Shown here one piece after another: positions 1-5,071 of a DNA stretch of 5,071 nucleotides. The stretch covers positions 1 through 5,071 of the forward strand of contig JAFACO010000279.1 of assembly GCA_023425485.1 (NCBI GenBank). The letters run 5' to 3'. The notes beneath the pieces are model-generated. The model saw only the letters and a program-made list of their open reading frames with translations. It made no database searches and was not told the DNA's origin. A program made the position numbers and the translations under genes. The DNA comes from Bacillota bacterium (lineage in GTDB: Bacteria; Bacillota; Clostridia; Lachnospirales; Lachnospiraceae). How positions within the stretch are numbered: position 1 is the first letter of the stretch; every line of letters starts with the position of its first letter.

Positions 1-245
1 GCACTGGTATGTTTCATAAGCATTCTAGGCTTAGGATCTACACCGCCTGGAATGTTCAGATGTACCGCATGTGGTGCATGAAGTGATTTTGCCAGCAATA
101 AAGCAATCATAGGCATATGGGAAGATACACCATGAAATACAATATCCTTATCCTTTATCAACCTTGACATTGCACAGATCATGATATCGCAGGGGCGAAG
201 GCTGTTACTATGTAATGGACTGTTTTCACCTGTTTTATATAACAT
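1..245 (-). CDS. Class I CoA-transferase-like beta subunit, 3' end cut by window edge
   Basis: The first 81 residues are visible; the rest lies beyond the left edge. They resemble the start of GctB (glutaconate CoA-transferase subunit B) and related beta subunits: a helix with MICAMSRLIKDKDIVFHGV (about residues 22-40), the segment HMPMIALLLAKSLHAPH (43-59), then LNIPGGVDPKP (63-73). True GctB-type enzymes carry the catalytic glutamate in the strand just before this last glycine. From my remembered alignment to Acidaminococcus GctB (VESG around Glu54), this protein has Ile65 there, and there is no glutamate between residues 8 and 81. It may therefore be a non-transferase relative such as an IpdB-type acyl-CoA hydrolase subunit. 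The ATG was chosen because an AGGGG ribosome site, overlapping the stop codon of the alpha gene, lies 8 bases before it. The gap to the alpha gene is 12 bases, so the two are probably co-translated as an alpha/beta complex in the cytoplasm. Family certain; reaction unknown. Confidence 0.85.
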   Translation of the reverse strand, partial: MLYKTGENSPLHSNSLRPCDIMICAMSRLIKDKDIVFHGVSSHMPMIALLLAKSLHAPHAVHLNIPGGVDPKPRMLMKHTS

Positions 246-257
246 TCTGTATTCCCC

Positions 258-1070
258 CTATCTTTTAAACTCTTTTGCTTTATACTTATCTAAATACTTT
301 TCTAGTTCATCTCTATCTTTCATTGCTTTAAACTCATCCAGCTGTTTCCGATCGATATCGTATTTTGTAGGACAGGAACAGGGTGCTGCTCCTTTTGGCG
401 CATGGACAACTGCCGACACCAGAAAATGCGGTATGTCTGCTTTCTCTTTGGAGTAGGCAAAGGTATTCTCCTGTACAATTGTCTCTGCCGATATGATTAC
501 TTGTTTTGCAGCTCTGGAGAATAGTACATCCTCATATTTGGGTCCTGTAATTCTTGCATTTCCATTACAATCCGCTTCTTGAACATGAATAATTGCAACC
601 TCCGGTCTTATTGCCTTCACCACTGTTACTGTTTCACCTGTGAAAGGGTCCTGTATCTTGGTAAAATAATCGTTTGCCTCAATCAGATCACTGATCTGCA
701 AACCTCTTACGGGCATAAAGCCTATTCCCATACTGGCTGCCCTTAGAGCAGATATCACCGTATAACAAGCATGCTCGTTGCCTTTCACTGTTCCTTCCTG
801 TACTGCTTTTCTATAATGTCCTGCAAGGGAATATTCTGTTTCATAGCTAATAAATCCTGCATCTACACTGCGAACACATCCAGCGAGACAAAGTAAATCC
901 ACATCCATGGCTCCCGCGGTCTTAACCAGTTGTAAGTGTTGCTTCTTCTGCCTTGCTATTTCATTAACCAACGCCATAGGTGCACGATGCAGGGCATTAC
1001 CACCTATTCCTACAATATCCTTATCCTGAATAAGTTCCACCGCTTGTGTGAGTGACATTAACTTGCTCAT
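258..1070 (-). CDS. Class I CoA-transferase-like alpha subunit (GctA/IpdA type)
   Basis: A 270-residue protein of the class I CoA-transferase alpha family (glutaconate CoA-transferase A, 3-oxoacid CoA-transferase A and the ring-opening hydrolase subunit IpdA). The visible family pattern is: the N-terminal MSKLMSLTQAVELI; the Gly-rich loop GIGGNALHRAP (21-31, in place of the GGF of many transferases); SYETEYSLAGHYRKAV (75-90); MGIGFMPVRGL (about 114-124); DPFTGETVTVVKAIRPEVAIIHVQEAD and GNARITGP in the second half. At 270 residues it is shorter than GctA (about 320) and near IpdA-like members. The C-terminal about 30 residues are highly charged and probably helical. An AAAGGAG site 7 bases before the ATG supports the start. 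It follows the oxidoreductase gene by 19 bases and precedes the beta gene by 12. The substrate cannot be read from the sequence. The catalytic glutamate of true transferases would be in beta and is missing there, so a transferase label is provisional. Confidence 0.9.
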   Translation of the reverse strand: MSKLMSLTQAVELIQDKDIVGIGGNALHRAPMALVNEIARQKKQHLQLVKTAGAMDVDLLCLAGCVRSVDAGFISYETEYSLAGHYRKAVQEGTVKGNEHACYTVISALRAASMGIGFMPVRGLQISDLIEANDYFTKIQDPFTGETVTVVKAIRPEVAIIHVQEADCNGNARITGPKYEDVLFSRAAKQVIISAETIVQENTFAYSKEKADIPHFLVSAVVHAPKGAAPCSCPTKYDIDRKQLDEFKAMKDRDELEKYLDKYKAKEFKR

Positions 1071-1089
1071 GATTACTCCTTTCCTGCCC

Positions 1090-2421
1090 CTATTTCGCTA
1101 GGTTACATGCAATTTGAATTGCATCCCATACACCAGAAAATGGAGGTGCATATACGAGGTCCGTCATACCTAGTTCGTCCGTGGTCATACCTGCATGAAT
1201 CGCCACTGCAAAGGAATCTATTCTTAAAACAGCTCCTTTTTCACCACAGGCTTGAGCACCTAACAATTTTAGTGTTCCTGCTTCATAGATTACTTTAATG
1301 GTAATTGGTGTTGGATTAGGGTAATAGGCAGGGTGATCATTGGCCTGAACAATTACTGTTTTATACTTTTTCTTTAGACGCTTTGCATCCGCTTCTCCAA
1401 GACCGGTTCGTCCCATTTCAAGGTTACAGACTTTAATTGCCGCAGAACCTAAGGCACCAATGAACTTCTGATGTTCACCGACCAGATTTGCACCTGCAAT
1501 ACGTCCACATTTATTAGCTACTGTGCCAAGTGCCAGATAGCTATCTTCCTCCATAGCTTCATTGTAAACTAAGATACAATCACCAGCAGCATAGATATCC
1601 TCAATTGAGGTTCTAAGCTCTCTGTCTACAAGGATTGCGCCATTCTTTGCCCTACGAATACCAGTATCTTTGAGGAACTCTGTGCTTGGACGAATACCAA
1701 TTGCAACGATTACAAGGTCTGTATTGTACATACCCTTATCTGTCTCGATTTGGTTCACCTTACTAGCTCCATGAAAAGCTTTTACCTTCTCCTTCAGATG
1801 AACTTTCACACCATGCTTTTCTATTTCTTTCTGGGCTAACTCGGATAATTCTTCATCAAAGGGAGTTAGAATTCTCTCCGCAGCTTCAATTAACCTTACT
1901 TCTTTACCAAGGCTTAAAAATGCTTCCACACATTCAATTCCTATGTATCCGCCGCCAACAATGGTCACATTTTTAATCTCTGGATTCGCTGCATATTCCT
2001 TTAAGAAGATTCCATCCTCCAGAGTTTTTAACACGTGCACCCCTAACAGATCGACTCCTGGGAAGGGAGGTACTATGGAGGCTGCACCTGTGGCAATCAT
2101 CAACTTATCATATTTATCAATAAACATGGTTTTGTCTTTCAGGTTATTAATGAATATCTGCTTTTTCTCAACATCCACCTTCACAACTTCATGATATAAA
2201 TGGGTTTCAATTCCTGCCTCACTGAATTTCTCCTGAGTACGTGCTATCATACGTCGGTAATCATCATTATAATCACCTACATAGTAGGGAAGTCCGCAGG
2301 CTCCATAAGAAAGAAAACCACCTTTCTCATAAACAACTACTTCACATGTTTTATCCATTCTGGCAATCTTGGAAGCCGCTGACATACCTGCCGCTACTCC
2401 TCCAATAATAATTATTCTCAT
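1090..2421 (-). CDS. FAD-dependent CoA-disulfide reductase / NADH oxidase family oxidoreductase
   Basis: A 443-residue cytoplasmic flavoprotein of the pyridine nucleotide-disulfide oxidoreductase class III group (CoA-disulfide reductase, NADH oxidase, polysulfide reductase). Domains in order: FAD-binding motif IIGGVAAGMSAA (5-16); the SxxxC active site SYGACGLPYYVG with a single redox Cys42 (38-49); NAD(P)H-binding motif VTIVGGGYIGIE (152-163); second FAD motif IYAAGDC (276-282); and a C-terminal dimerisation domain with HPAYYPNP (363-370) and YAPPFSGVWD (424-433). Those C-terminal tyrosines match the positions that contact CoA in CoA-disulfide reductases. An acidic residue (Glu179) ends the second strand of the NAD(P)H fold, which favours NADH over NADPH. 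Length is normal for the family (about 440). A GGAG site 5 bases before ATG supports the start. It would reduce CoA disulfides or mixed CoA persulfides, or oxidise NADH; sequence alone does not separate these. Lying between a binding protein and CoA-transferase-like genes, a CoA-related role is favoured. Confidence 0.92.
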   Translation of the reverse strand: MRIIIIGGVAAGMSAASKIARMDKTCEVVVYEKGGFLSYGACGLPYYVGDYNDDYRRMIARTQEKFSEAGIETHLYHEVVKVDVEKKQIFINNLKDKTMFIDKYDKLMIATGAASIVPPFPGVDLLGVHVLKTLEDGIFLKEYAANPEIKNVTIVGGGYIGIECVEAFLSLGKEVRLIEAAERILTPFDEELSELAQKEIEKHGVKVHLKEKVKAFHGASKVNQIETDKGMYNTDLVIVAIGIRPSTEFLKDTGIRRAKNGAILVDRELRTSIEDIYAAGDCILVYNEAMEEDSYLALGTVANKCGRIAGANLVGEHQKFIGALGSAAIKVCNLEMGRTGLGEADAKRLKKKYKTVIVQANDHPAYYPNPTPITIKVIYEAGTLKLLGAQACGEKGAVLRIDSFAVAIHAGMTTDELGMTDLVYAPPFSGVWDAIQIACNLAK

Positions 2422-2457
2422 AACAGCTCCAATCTGCTTGTGTTAAATGCTACTGTT

Positions 2458-3579
2458 TTAGTCGATTTGATTAATCCGTTGTTCTGTATCAGCCATTGCT
2501 TCCTTTGCTGATTTTCTACCTGCAAAAGCATTAGTGATTTCTTCATAAAATACATTATTCTTATCACCGGCTGCAACTATATTGGGGATTGGTTTTGCAT
2601 TATCAAACATGCTTAGCTGGCATTCATACCAGGGATACTGTGATAATCCATCGATATAACTCTGTCTGCGAATGGGTGCTCCGCTGTGCGCACCAGCAAT
2701 TTTATCTATCTGCGGAGAACGCAGGAAATGCAGGAGTTTTTCTGCTTTTTCTTTATTCTGACTGTTGGCACTGATGGCAAAGGACCAGGTCACATTCCAG
2801 GATGTGTCGAAGGTAGTGAAGCCTAAATCTTCCTTTTCCACGCAGGAGTCTGTATATACCACACCTAATTGTCCGCTCCAGGTGACTGCCATGACAGTTT
2901 TCTTCTGTTGAATTGCTGTAACAATCTGCTCATTGCCGTAGGTATCAGTATCCAGCGGTGCATATTTTCTTAGCTCACAATAAGCTTCTAAGCCTTTGAC
3001 TACTTCTGAATTATTGCATGAAACCTCAAGGTATTCCTTATCATATACATCCGTACCACCCATTCTTAAGAAGGGAAGTGCATCCGTGAAAATTTCAGAA
3101 GGGTCCGCCTTCATGGCCACCGCTGTCAGCTCGCTGTTTGACCCGAGGACTTTAGCAGCTTTTATGTATTCAGCAGGTGTAATAACATTATCAAATAGCT
3201 TTCCGTACTTCTCTTTTAGGAGGCTTTTACGGTATACCACCATATGTCCATCACAGAAGGATGGAGATAAGTATGTTTTATTGTTAAACTTCATTTCCTG
3301 CAGAATGACAGGCAGAATGTCTTCCTCTTCTAATTCAAGGGGTTCCAAGTAACCTTTTTCAGCAAAGTCACGTAACCAAAGATGTCCCGCAACCATTATA
3401 ACATCGTAGGATGCTTTTCCAGCAAATACCGCAAGCATCGTTTTATAATATTCAGCCCAAGGTACTACATCAAATTGAACCTCTTCTTCAAATTGATTCA
3501 GTAGATTTAATTTTTTATCAACATACACTGCAACTGCAGGATCTGCTACTGCCAAAACCTTTATTACTGCTTTGCTCAT
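2458..3579 (-). CDS. Solute-binding protein (family 1 fold) without a signal peptide
   Basis: A 373-residue protein with the fold pattern of ABC-transporter family 1 (sugar-type) solute-binding proteins: the first strand IKVLAVADP (6-14), YDVIMVAGHLWLRDFAEKG (about 58-76), the DGHMVVYRKSLL hinge segment, MAVTWSGQLGVV in the second lobe, SGAPIRRQSYID, and the C-terminal FAGRKSAKEAMADTEQRINQI helix. What is odd is the N-terminus: the mature fold starts at about residue 5 with no Lys/Arg-rich start, hydrophobic export helix or lipobox cysteine. Reading upstream in frame to a stop finds no alternative ATG, GTG or TTG. It also has several internal cysteines, more usual in a cytoplasmic protein. 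No transporter permease or ATPase is visible in the window. A TGGAG site 5 bases before the ATG supports this start. It is first in an operon with a flavoprotein and CoA-transferase-like subunits, so it may be a cytoplasmic ligand-binding or accessory protein. Ligand unknown. Confidence 0.87.
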   Translation of the reverse strand: MSKAVIKVLAVADPAVAVYVDKKLNLLNQFEEEVQFDVVPWAEYYKTMLAVFAGKASYDVIMVAGHLWLRDFAEKGYLEPLELEEEDILPVILQEMKFNNKTYLSPSFCDGHMVVYRKSLLKEKYGKLFDNVITPAEYIKAAKVLGSNSELTAVAMKADPSEIFTDALPFLRMGGTDVYDKEYLEVSCNNSEVVKGLEAYCELRKYAPLDTDTYGNEQIVTAIQQKKTVMAVTWSGQLGVVYTDSCVEKEDLGFTTFDTSWNVTWSFAISANSQNKEKAEKLLHFLRSPQIDKIAGAHSGAPIRRQSYIDGLSQYPWYECQLSMFDNAKPIPNIVAAGDKNNVFYEEITNAFAGRKSAKEAMADTEQRINQID

Positions 3580-3628
3580 AAAATCTCCATTCTGCCGATG
3601 CCTGATAAGTGATACATCAGCACAAAAT

Positions 3629-3662
3629 ATTTGAACTATATTAATAAGACATGTACAATGAA
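3629..3662 (-). promoter_or_regulatory. Possible promoter of the binding-protein operon
   Basis: After the terminator and before the binding-protein gene there must be a promoter if the left operon is independent. The best -10 candidate on the minus strand is TATAGT (3635-3640), but its -35 partner (TTCATT, 3657-3662, 16-base spacer) is poor. A second reading pairs TTGTAC (3653-3658) with TCAAAT (3629-3634) at 18 bases. Neither is strong, so only the region is proposed. It would leave a 5' leader of about 45-55 bases. Confidence 0.25.
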
Positions 3663-3670
3663 GTTGTATT

Positions 3671-3711
3671 ATTTATAAGAAAAGGGCTGTACTTAATGAA
3701 AAGTCAGCCCT
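3671..3711 (-). terminator. Intrinsic terminator closing the BMC operon
   Basis: Read on the minus strand, AGGGCTG (3705-3711) pairs with CAGCCCT (3683-3689). The stem continues, after a one-base bulge, with ACTT/AAGT, leaving a 6-base loop (3695-3700). The stem is followed by a T-rich run (CCCTTTTCTTAT). It begins 42 bases after the vertex-protein stop codon. On the plus strand the stem is followed by GATTATTC with no T run, so it should act only for the minus-strand genes. It separates the shell/PduL operon from the binding-protein operon. Confidence 0.82.
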
Positions 3712-3753
3712 GATTATTCATATTAGTACTAACTACCATGCCTAACCTTCGTA

Positions 3754-4014
3754 TTAGATTTCTGCTTGTGGTGGTGCATCTATAATACCAACAACTATAG
3801 CATCCAAAGGAGCAGACCTATCTATCGCAAATTGCGTTGTTTTACCTGTGGTAATCAGAACTAACTCGCCTATTCCTGCACCTAAAGTGTCTGCCGCTAC
3901 AAAGATTTTGGATTTCTCTCCGTAATACGGTTCAATGAGCAGTAGCTTATAACCCACCAGATTACTACATTTTCGCGTAGAAACGATTGTACCCTTTACT
4001 GTACCAATAATCAT
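3754..4014 (-). CDS. BMC vertex protein (BMC-P, EutN/CcmL/PduN family)
   Basis: An 86-residue protein of the EutN/CcmL family, which forms pentamers that cap the vertices of bacterial microcompartment shells. The family pattern is clear: MIIGTVKGTIVSTRK at the N-terminus, LVGYKLLLIEP, VAADTLGAGIGELVLITTGK, then PLDAIVVGIIDAPP at the C-terminus. The reading frame could extend 11 codons further to a TTG at 4045-4047, but I chose the ATG at 4012-4014: the family begins exactly at MIIGxV, the extra residues (SKNKAERERR) are unlike any family N-terminus, and a purine-rich ribosome site (AGAGGGAGAGAAGG) lies directly before this ATG. It follows pduL by 71 bases and is the last gene before the terminator. 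TTGKTTQF replaces the more usual GssAR-type turn of many EutN proteins, a small divergence. Function as a shell vertex is well founded; which compartment type it serves is not visible here. Confidence 0.93.
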   Translation of the reverse strand: MIIGTVKGTIVSTRKCSNLVGYKLLLIEPYYGEKSKIFVAADTLGAGIGELVLITTGKTTQFAIDRSAPLDAIVVGIIDAPPQAEI

Positions 4015-4085
4015 CCTTCTCTCCCTCTCTGCTTTATTTTTAGACAAATAATCGTGAGTATGAATTTCTAGTTGTTCATAATTAT

Positions 4086-4739
4086 CTATTTGTTTTCTCT
4101 TATTATACTTACCAGCTGCCCCTGTTGTATTTGAAAAGCACTCGCATCATCCGTATCAATATGACAGTCTAAAGCGTACTTCGAGCTGACACGAATGCAT
4201 ACATTATGTAATATGCCACCCTTATCACCTGATACTAGTAAGTTAACTTTTTGTCCATCCATAACATTAAATTGTCTGGCTTCTTCCGGGGTCATATGTA
4301 TGTGTCTATCAGCAATTATAACACCTTCACTAATTGTAACTTCACCTTTTGGACCACGAAGGGTAATTCCAACTGATCCAATAATATCTCCGGAGGTTTT
4401 GACTGGAGGCTTTACACCAAGCTTTCTTGCATCAGACATTGCAACCTCAACTTGGGTATGGGATCGTTCCGGGCCAAGTACTCTTACTTTTGAAAGTATT
4501 CCTTTCGGTCCAATCAATTCCACAGTTTCATTGGCAGCAAACTGTCCAGGCTGGCTTAACGGTTTCATATGGGTTAACTGATATCCTTCACCGAATAATA
4601 TGTCTACATGTTTTCTGTTTAAATGCACATGCTTTGCAGAAATACCAACCGGCACCTTAGTTCTTGTCTCTGAAAGATTCTGCAAACTTTGTATTACCAG
4701 CTTTGTTACCTGTTCAACGAATACCTTATCGTAATTCAT
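4086..4739 (-). CDS. pduL: PduL-type phosphate acyltransferase (phosphotransacylase)
   Basis: A 217-residue phosphotransacylase of the PduL family, which converts acyl-CoA (propionyl- or acetyl-CoA) plus phosphate to acyl-phosphate and free CoA, recycling CoA inside microcompartments. Both beta-barrel halves are present with the metal-binding residues: SAKHVHLN (His37, His39), GPERSHTQVEVA (Arg92, Glu98), ADRHIHMTP (His146, His148) and DCHIDTDDAS (His193), matching the two-metal site and phosphate-binding Arg known for the family. Residues 1-22 (MNYDKVFVEQ followed by VTKLVIQSLQNL) form a likely amphipathic helix joined by a polar linker (SETRTK), the usual form of a BMC encapsulation peptide. 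The length matches other PduL proteins (about 210). A GAGG site 7 bases before the ATG supports the start. It lies between a hexameric shell gene (223-base spacer) and the vertex gene (71 bases). The substrate chain length cannot be told without the neighbouring dehydrogenase. Confidence 0.96.
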   Translation of the reverse strand: MNYDKVFVEQVTKLVIQSLQNLSETRTKVPVGISAKHVHLNRKHVDILFGEGYQLTHMKPLSQPGQFAANETVELIGPKGILSKVRVLGPERSHTQVEVAMSDARKLGVKPPVKTSGDIIGSVGITLRGPKGEVTISEGVIIADRHIHMTPEEARQFNVMDGQKVNLLVSGDKGGILHNVCIRVSSKYALDCHIDTDDASAFQIQQGQLVSIIRENK

Positions 4740-4770
4740 AGCCTTACCTCTTCTTGTCTCATTAAAGAAC

Positions 4771-4814
4771 GTGCCTGCATATGTCAGTTATTGGGGGGGG
4801 GATTATGCAGGCAC
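4771..4814 (-). repeat. 10-bp inverted repeat with a C9 (minus strand) loop in the pduL leader
   Basis: GTGCCTGCAT (4771-4780) and ATGCAGGCAC (4805-4814) are perfect inverted copies around a 24-base loop. The loop holds a run of nine G on the plus strand (4793-4801), i.e. nine C in the transcript. The stem ends about 31 bases before the pduL start codon and leaves the ribosome site unpaired. Following bases (GTTCTTTAATGAG in the transcript) contain no convincing U run, so it is not a standard terminator. It may be an RNA stability, processing or attenuation element, or a protein-binding site. Confidence 0.6.
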
Positions 4815-4857
4815 TAAATGGGGAATAACATGTTTAAAACCAATTACATATATTGAG

Positions 4858-4948
4858 ATTAGGTACTATAAGCTTTTATCGATTAGTAGAATGCATTTCC
4901 TTCTGTCTTTCCTAAGCTGTCTCTTATGTTGAACTTATAGTACCTAAT
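4858..4948. repeat. 15-bp perfect inverted repeat around a 61-base loop, between BMC-H and pduL
   Basis: ATTAGGTACTATAAG (4858-4872) and CTTATAGTACCTAAT (4934-4948) are exact inverted copies; one mismatch further out, two more bases pair. The 91-base unit starts 15 bases after the BMC-H stop codon. No T run follows it on either strand, and no obvious target-site duplication flanks it. It does not match a riboswitch class I can recognise. It could be an RNA hairpin that sets the 3' end or stability of the shell-gene message, or a very small inverted-repeat element. Confidence 0.6.
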
Positions 4949-4962
4949 TTCTAGCATTACCA

Positions 4963-5071
4963 TTATTTAATAAATGGAAGAATTGATCCAACACCATTAT
5001 GTGGTCTTGGTATTACATGAACAGCAACTAGTTCACCAAGTCTTGATGCTGCTTCTGATCCAGCTTCTGTG
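4963..5071 (-). CDS. BMC hexameric shell protein (BMC-H, PduA/EutM type), 5' end cut by window edge
   Basis: Only the last 35 residues are in the window, read from the minus strand: TEAGSEAASRLGELVAVHVI followed by PRPHNGVGSILPFIK and a TAA stop. This is the C-terminal end of the BMC domain of PduA, PduJ and EutM proteins, where a helix (GSEAASRLGEL) leads to the strand VAVHVIPRPH and a short acidic-free tail. The pattern VHVIPRPH is highly characteristic of canonical single-domain BMC-H proteins, which form the flat hexamers of the shell facets. The pore loop (KIGSG-type) and the start lie outside the window, so selectivity cannot be read. The short tail after IPRPH excludes a C-terminal extension. 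It is upstream of pduL in the same direction and presumably in the same operon, across a 223-base spacer with two inverted repeats. Confidence 0.93.
   Translation of the reverse strand, partial: TEAGSEAASRLGELVAVHVIPRPHNGVGSILPFIK

Noticed and set aside
181..456. Plus-strand open frame of 91 codons
   Set aside because: It lies opposite the beta start and the alpha 3' end, both strongly supported by protein families, and has a low-complexity Ser/Leu-rich composition typical of an antisense shadow.
3602..3620. CTGAT/ATCAG inverted repeat in the leader of the binding-protein gene as an operator
   Set aside because: Arms are only 5 bases with a 9-base spacer, which is expected by chance in AT-rich DNA, and it matches no operator I recognise.
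4015..4047. TTG start extending the vertex protein by 11 residues
   Set aside because: The extension encodes the purine-rich ribosome site itself, uses a weaker start codon and adds residues absent from the EutN/CcmL family.
4195..4660. Plus-strand open frames opposite pduL
   Set aside because: They overlap fully with the well-recognised pduL gene, have no convincing ribosome site and show no recognisable domain.
4880..4897. Six-codon leader peptide (MHSTNR) within the 61-base loop, minus strand
   Set aside because: The ribosome site is only 2 bases from the ATG, the peptide has no run of regulatory codons, and no attenuator follows it.
4858..4948. Inverted repeat as an intrinsic terminator or known riboswitch
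   Set aside because: No U tract follows on either strand, the loop is far too long for a typical terminator, and no conserved cobalamin, T-box, SAM or glycine riboswitch core is visible.
1..5071. CRISPR array, tRNA/rRNA gene, insertion sequence or prophage
   Set aside because: No regular direct repeats with spacers, no cloverleaf or rRNA-like stretch, and no transposase or integrase reading frame on either strand.

Overview
This window looks like part of the chromosome of a low-to-moderate GC anaerobic Firmicute, probably a Lachnospiraceae/Clostridia-type fermenter. That is inferred from the AT-rich intergenic DNA, strong AGGAG-type ribosome binding sites, and the pairing of a PduL phosphotransacylase with bacterial microcompartment (BMC) shell genes. 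The species cannot be named from the sequence. All seven genes I can support lie on the minus strand, so transcription runs from right to left. I see no plus-strand gene.

Right part (about 3680-5071) is the end of a BMC operon. In transcription order it holds the C-terminus of a hexameric shell protein (BMC-H, cut by the window edge), a 223-base spacer with two clear inverted repeats, a PduL-type phosphate acyltransferase with an N-terminal helix typical of cargo targeting, and an EutN/CcmL-type pentameric vertex protein (BMC-P). A hairpin followed by a T-rich stretch then closes the operon. PduL turns acyl-CoA into acyl-phosphate and recycles CoA inside the shell. The signature enzyme and the aldehyde dehydrogenase that would name the substrate are outside the window.

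Left part (1-3579) is a second, tightly spaced operon beginning after the terminator. It encodes a family 1 solute-binding-protein fold with no signal peptide or lipobox, an FAD/NAD(P)H oxidoreductase of the CoA-disulfide reductase/NADH oxidase type, and two subunits of a class I CoA-transferase-like enzyme (alpha complete, beta cut by the left edge). Gaps of 36, 19 and 12 bases indicate one transcript.

The main points of interest are all in this second operon or the spacer. The binding protein appears to be cytoplasmic. The beta subunit lacks the catalytic glutamate expected of a true CoA-transferase. Together with the CoA-disulfide reductase these genes suggest an uncharacterised CoA-thioester module next to, and perhaps serving, the microcompartment. 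The functional link to the BMC is inference only, because a terminator separates the two operons.
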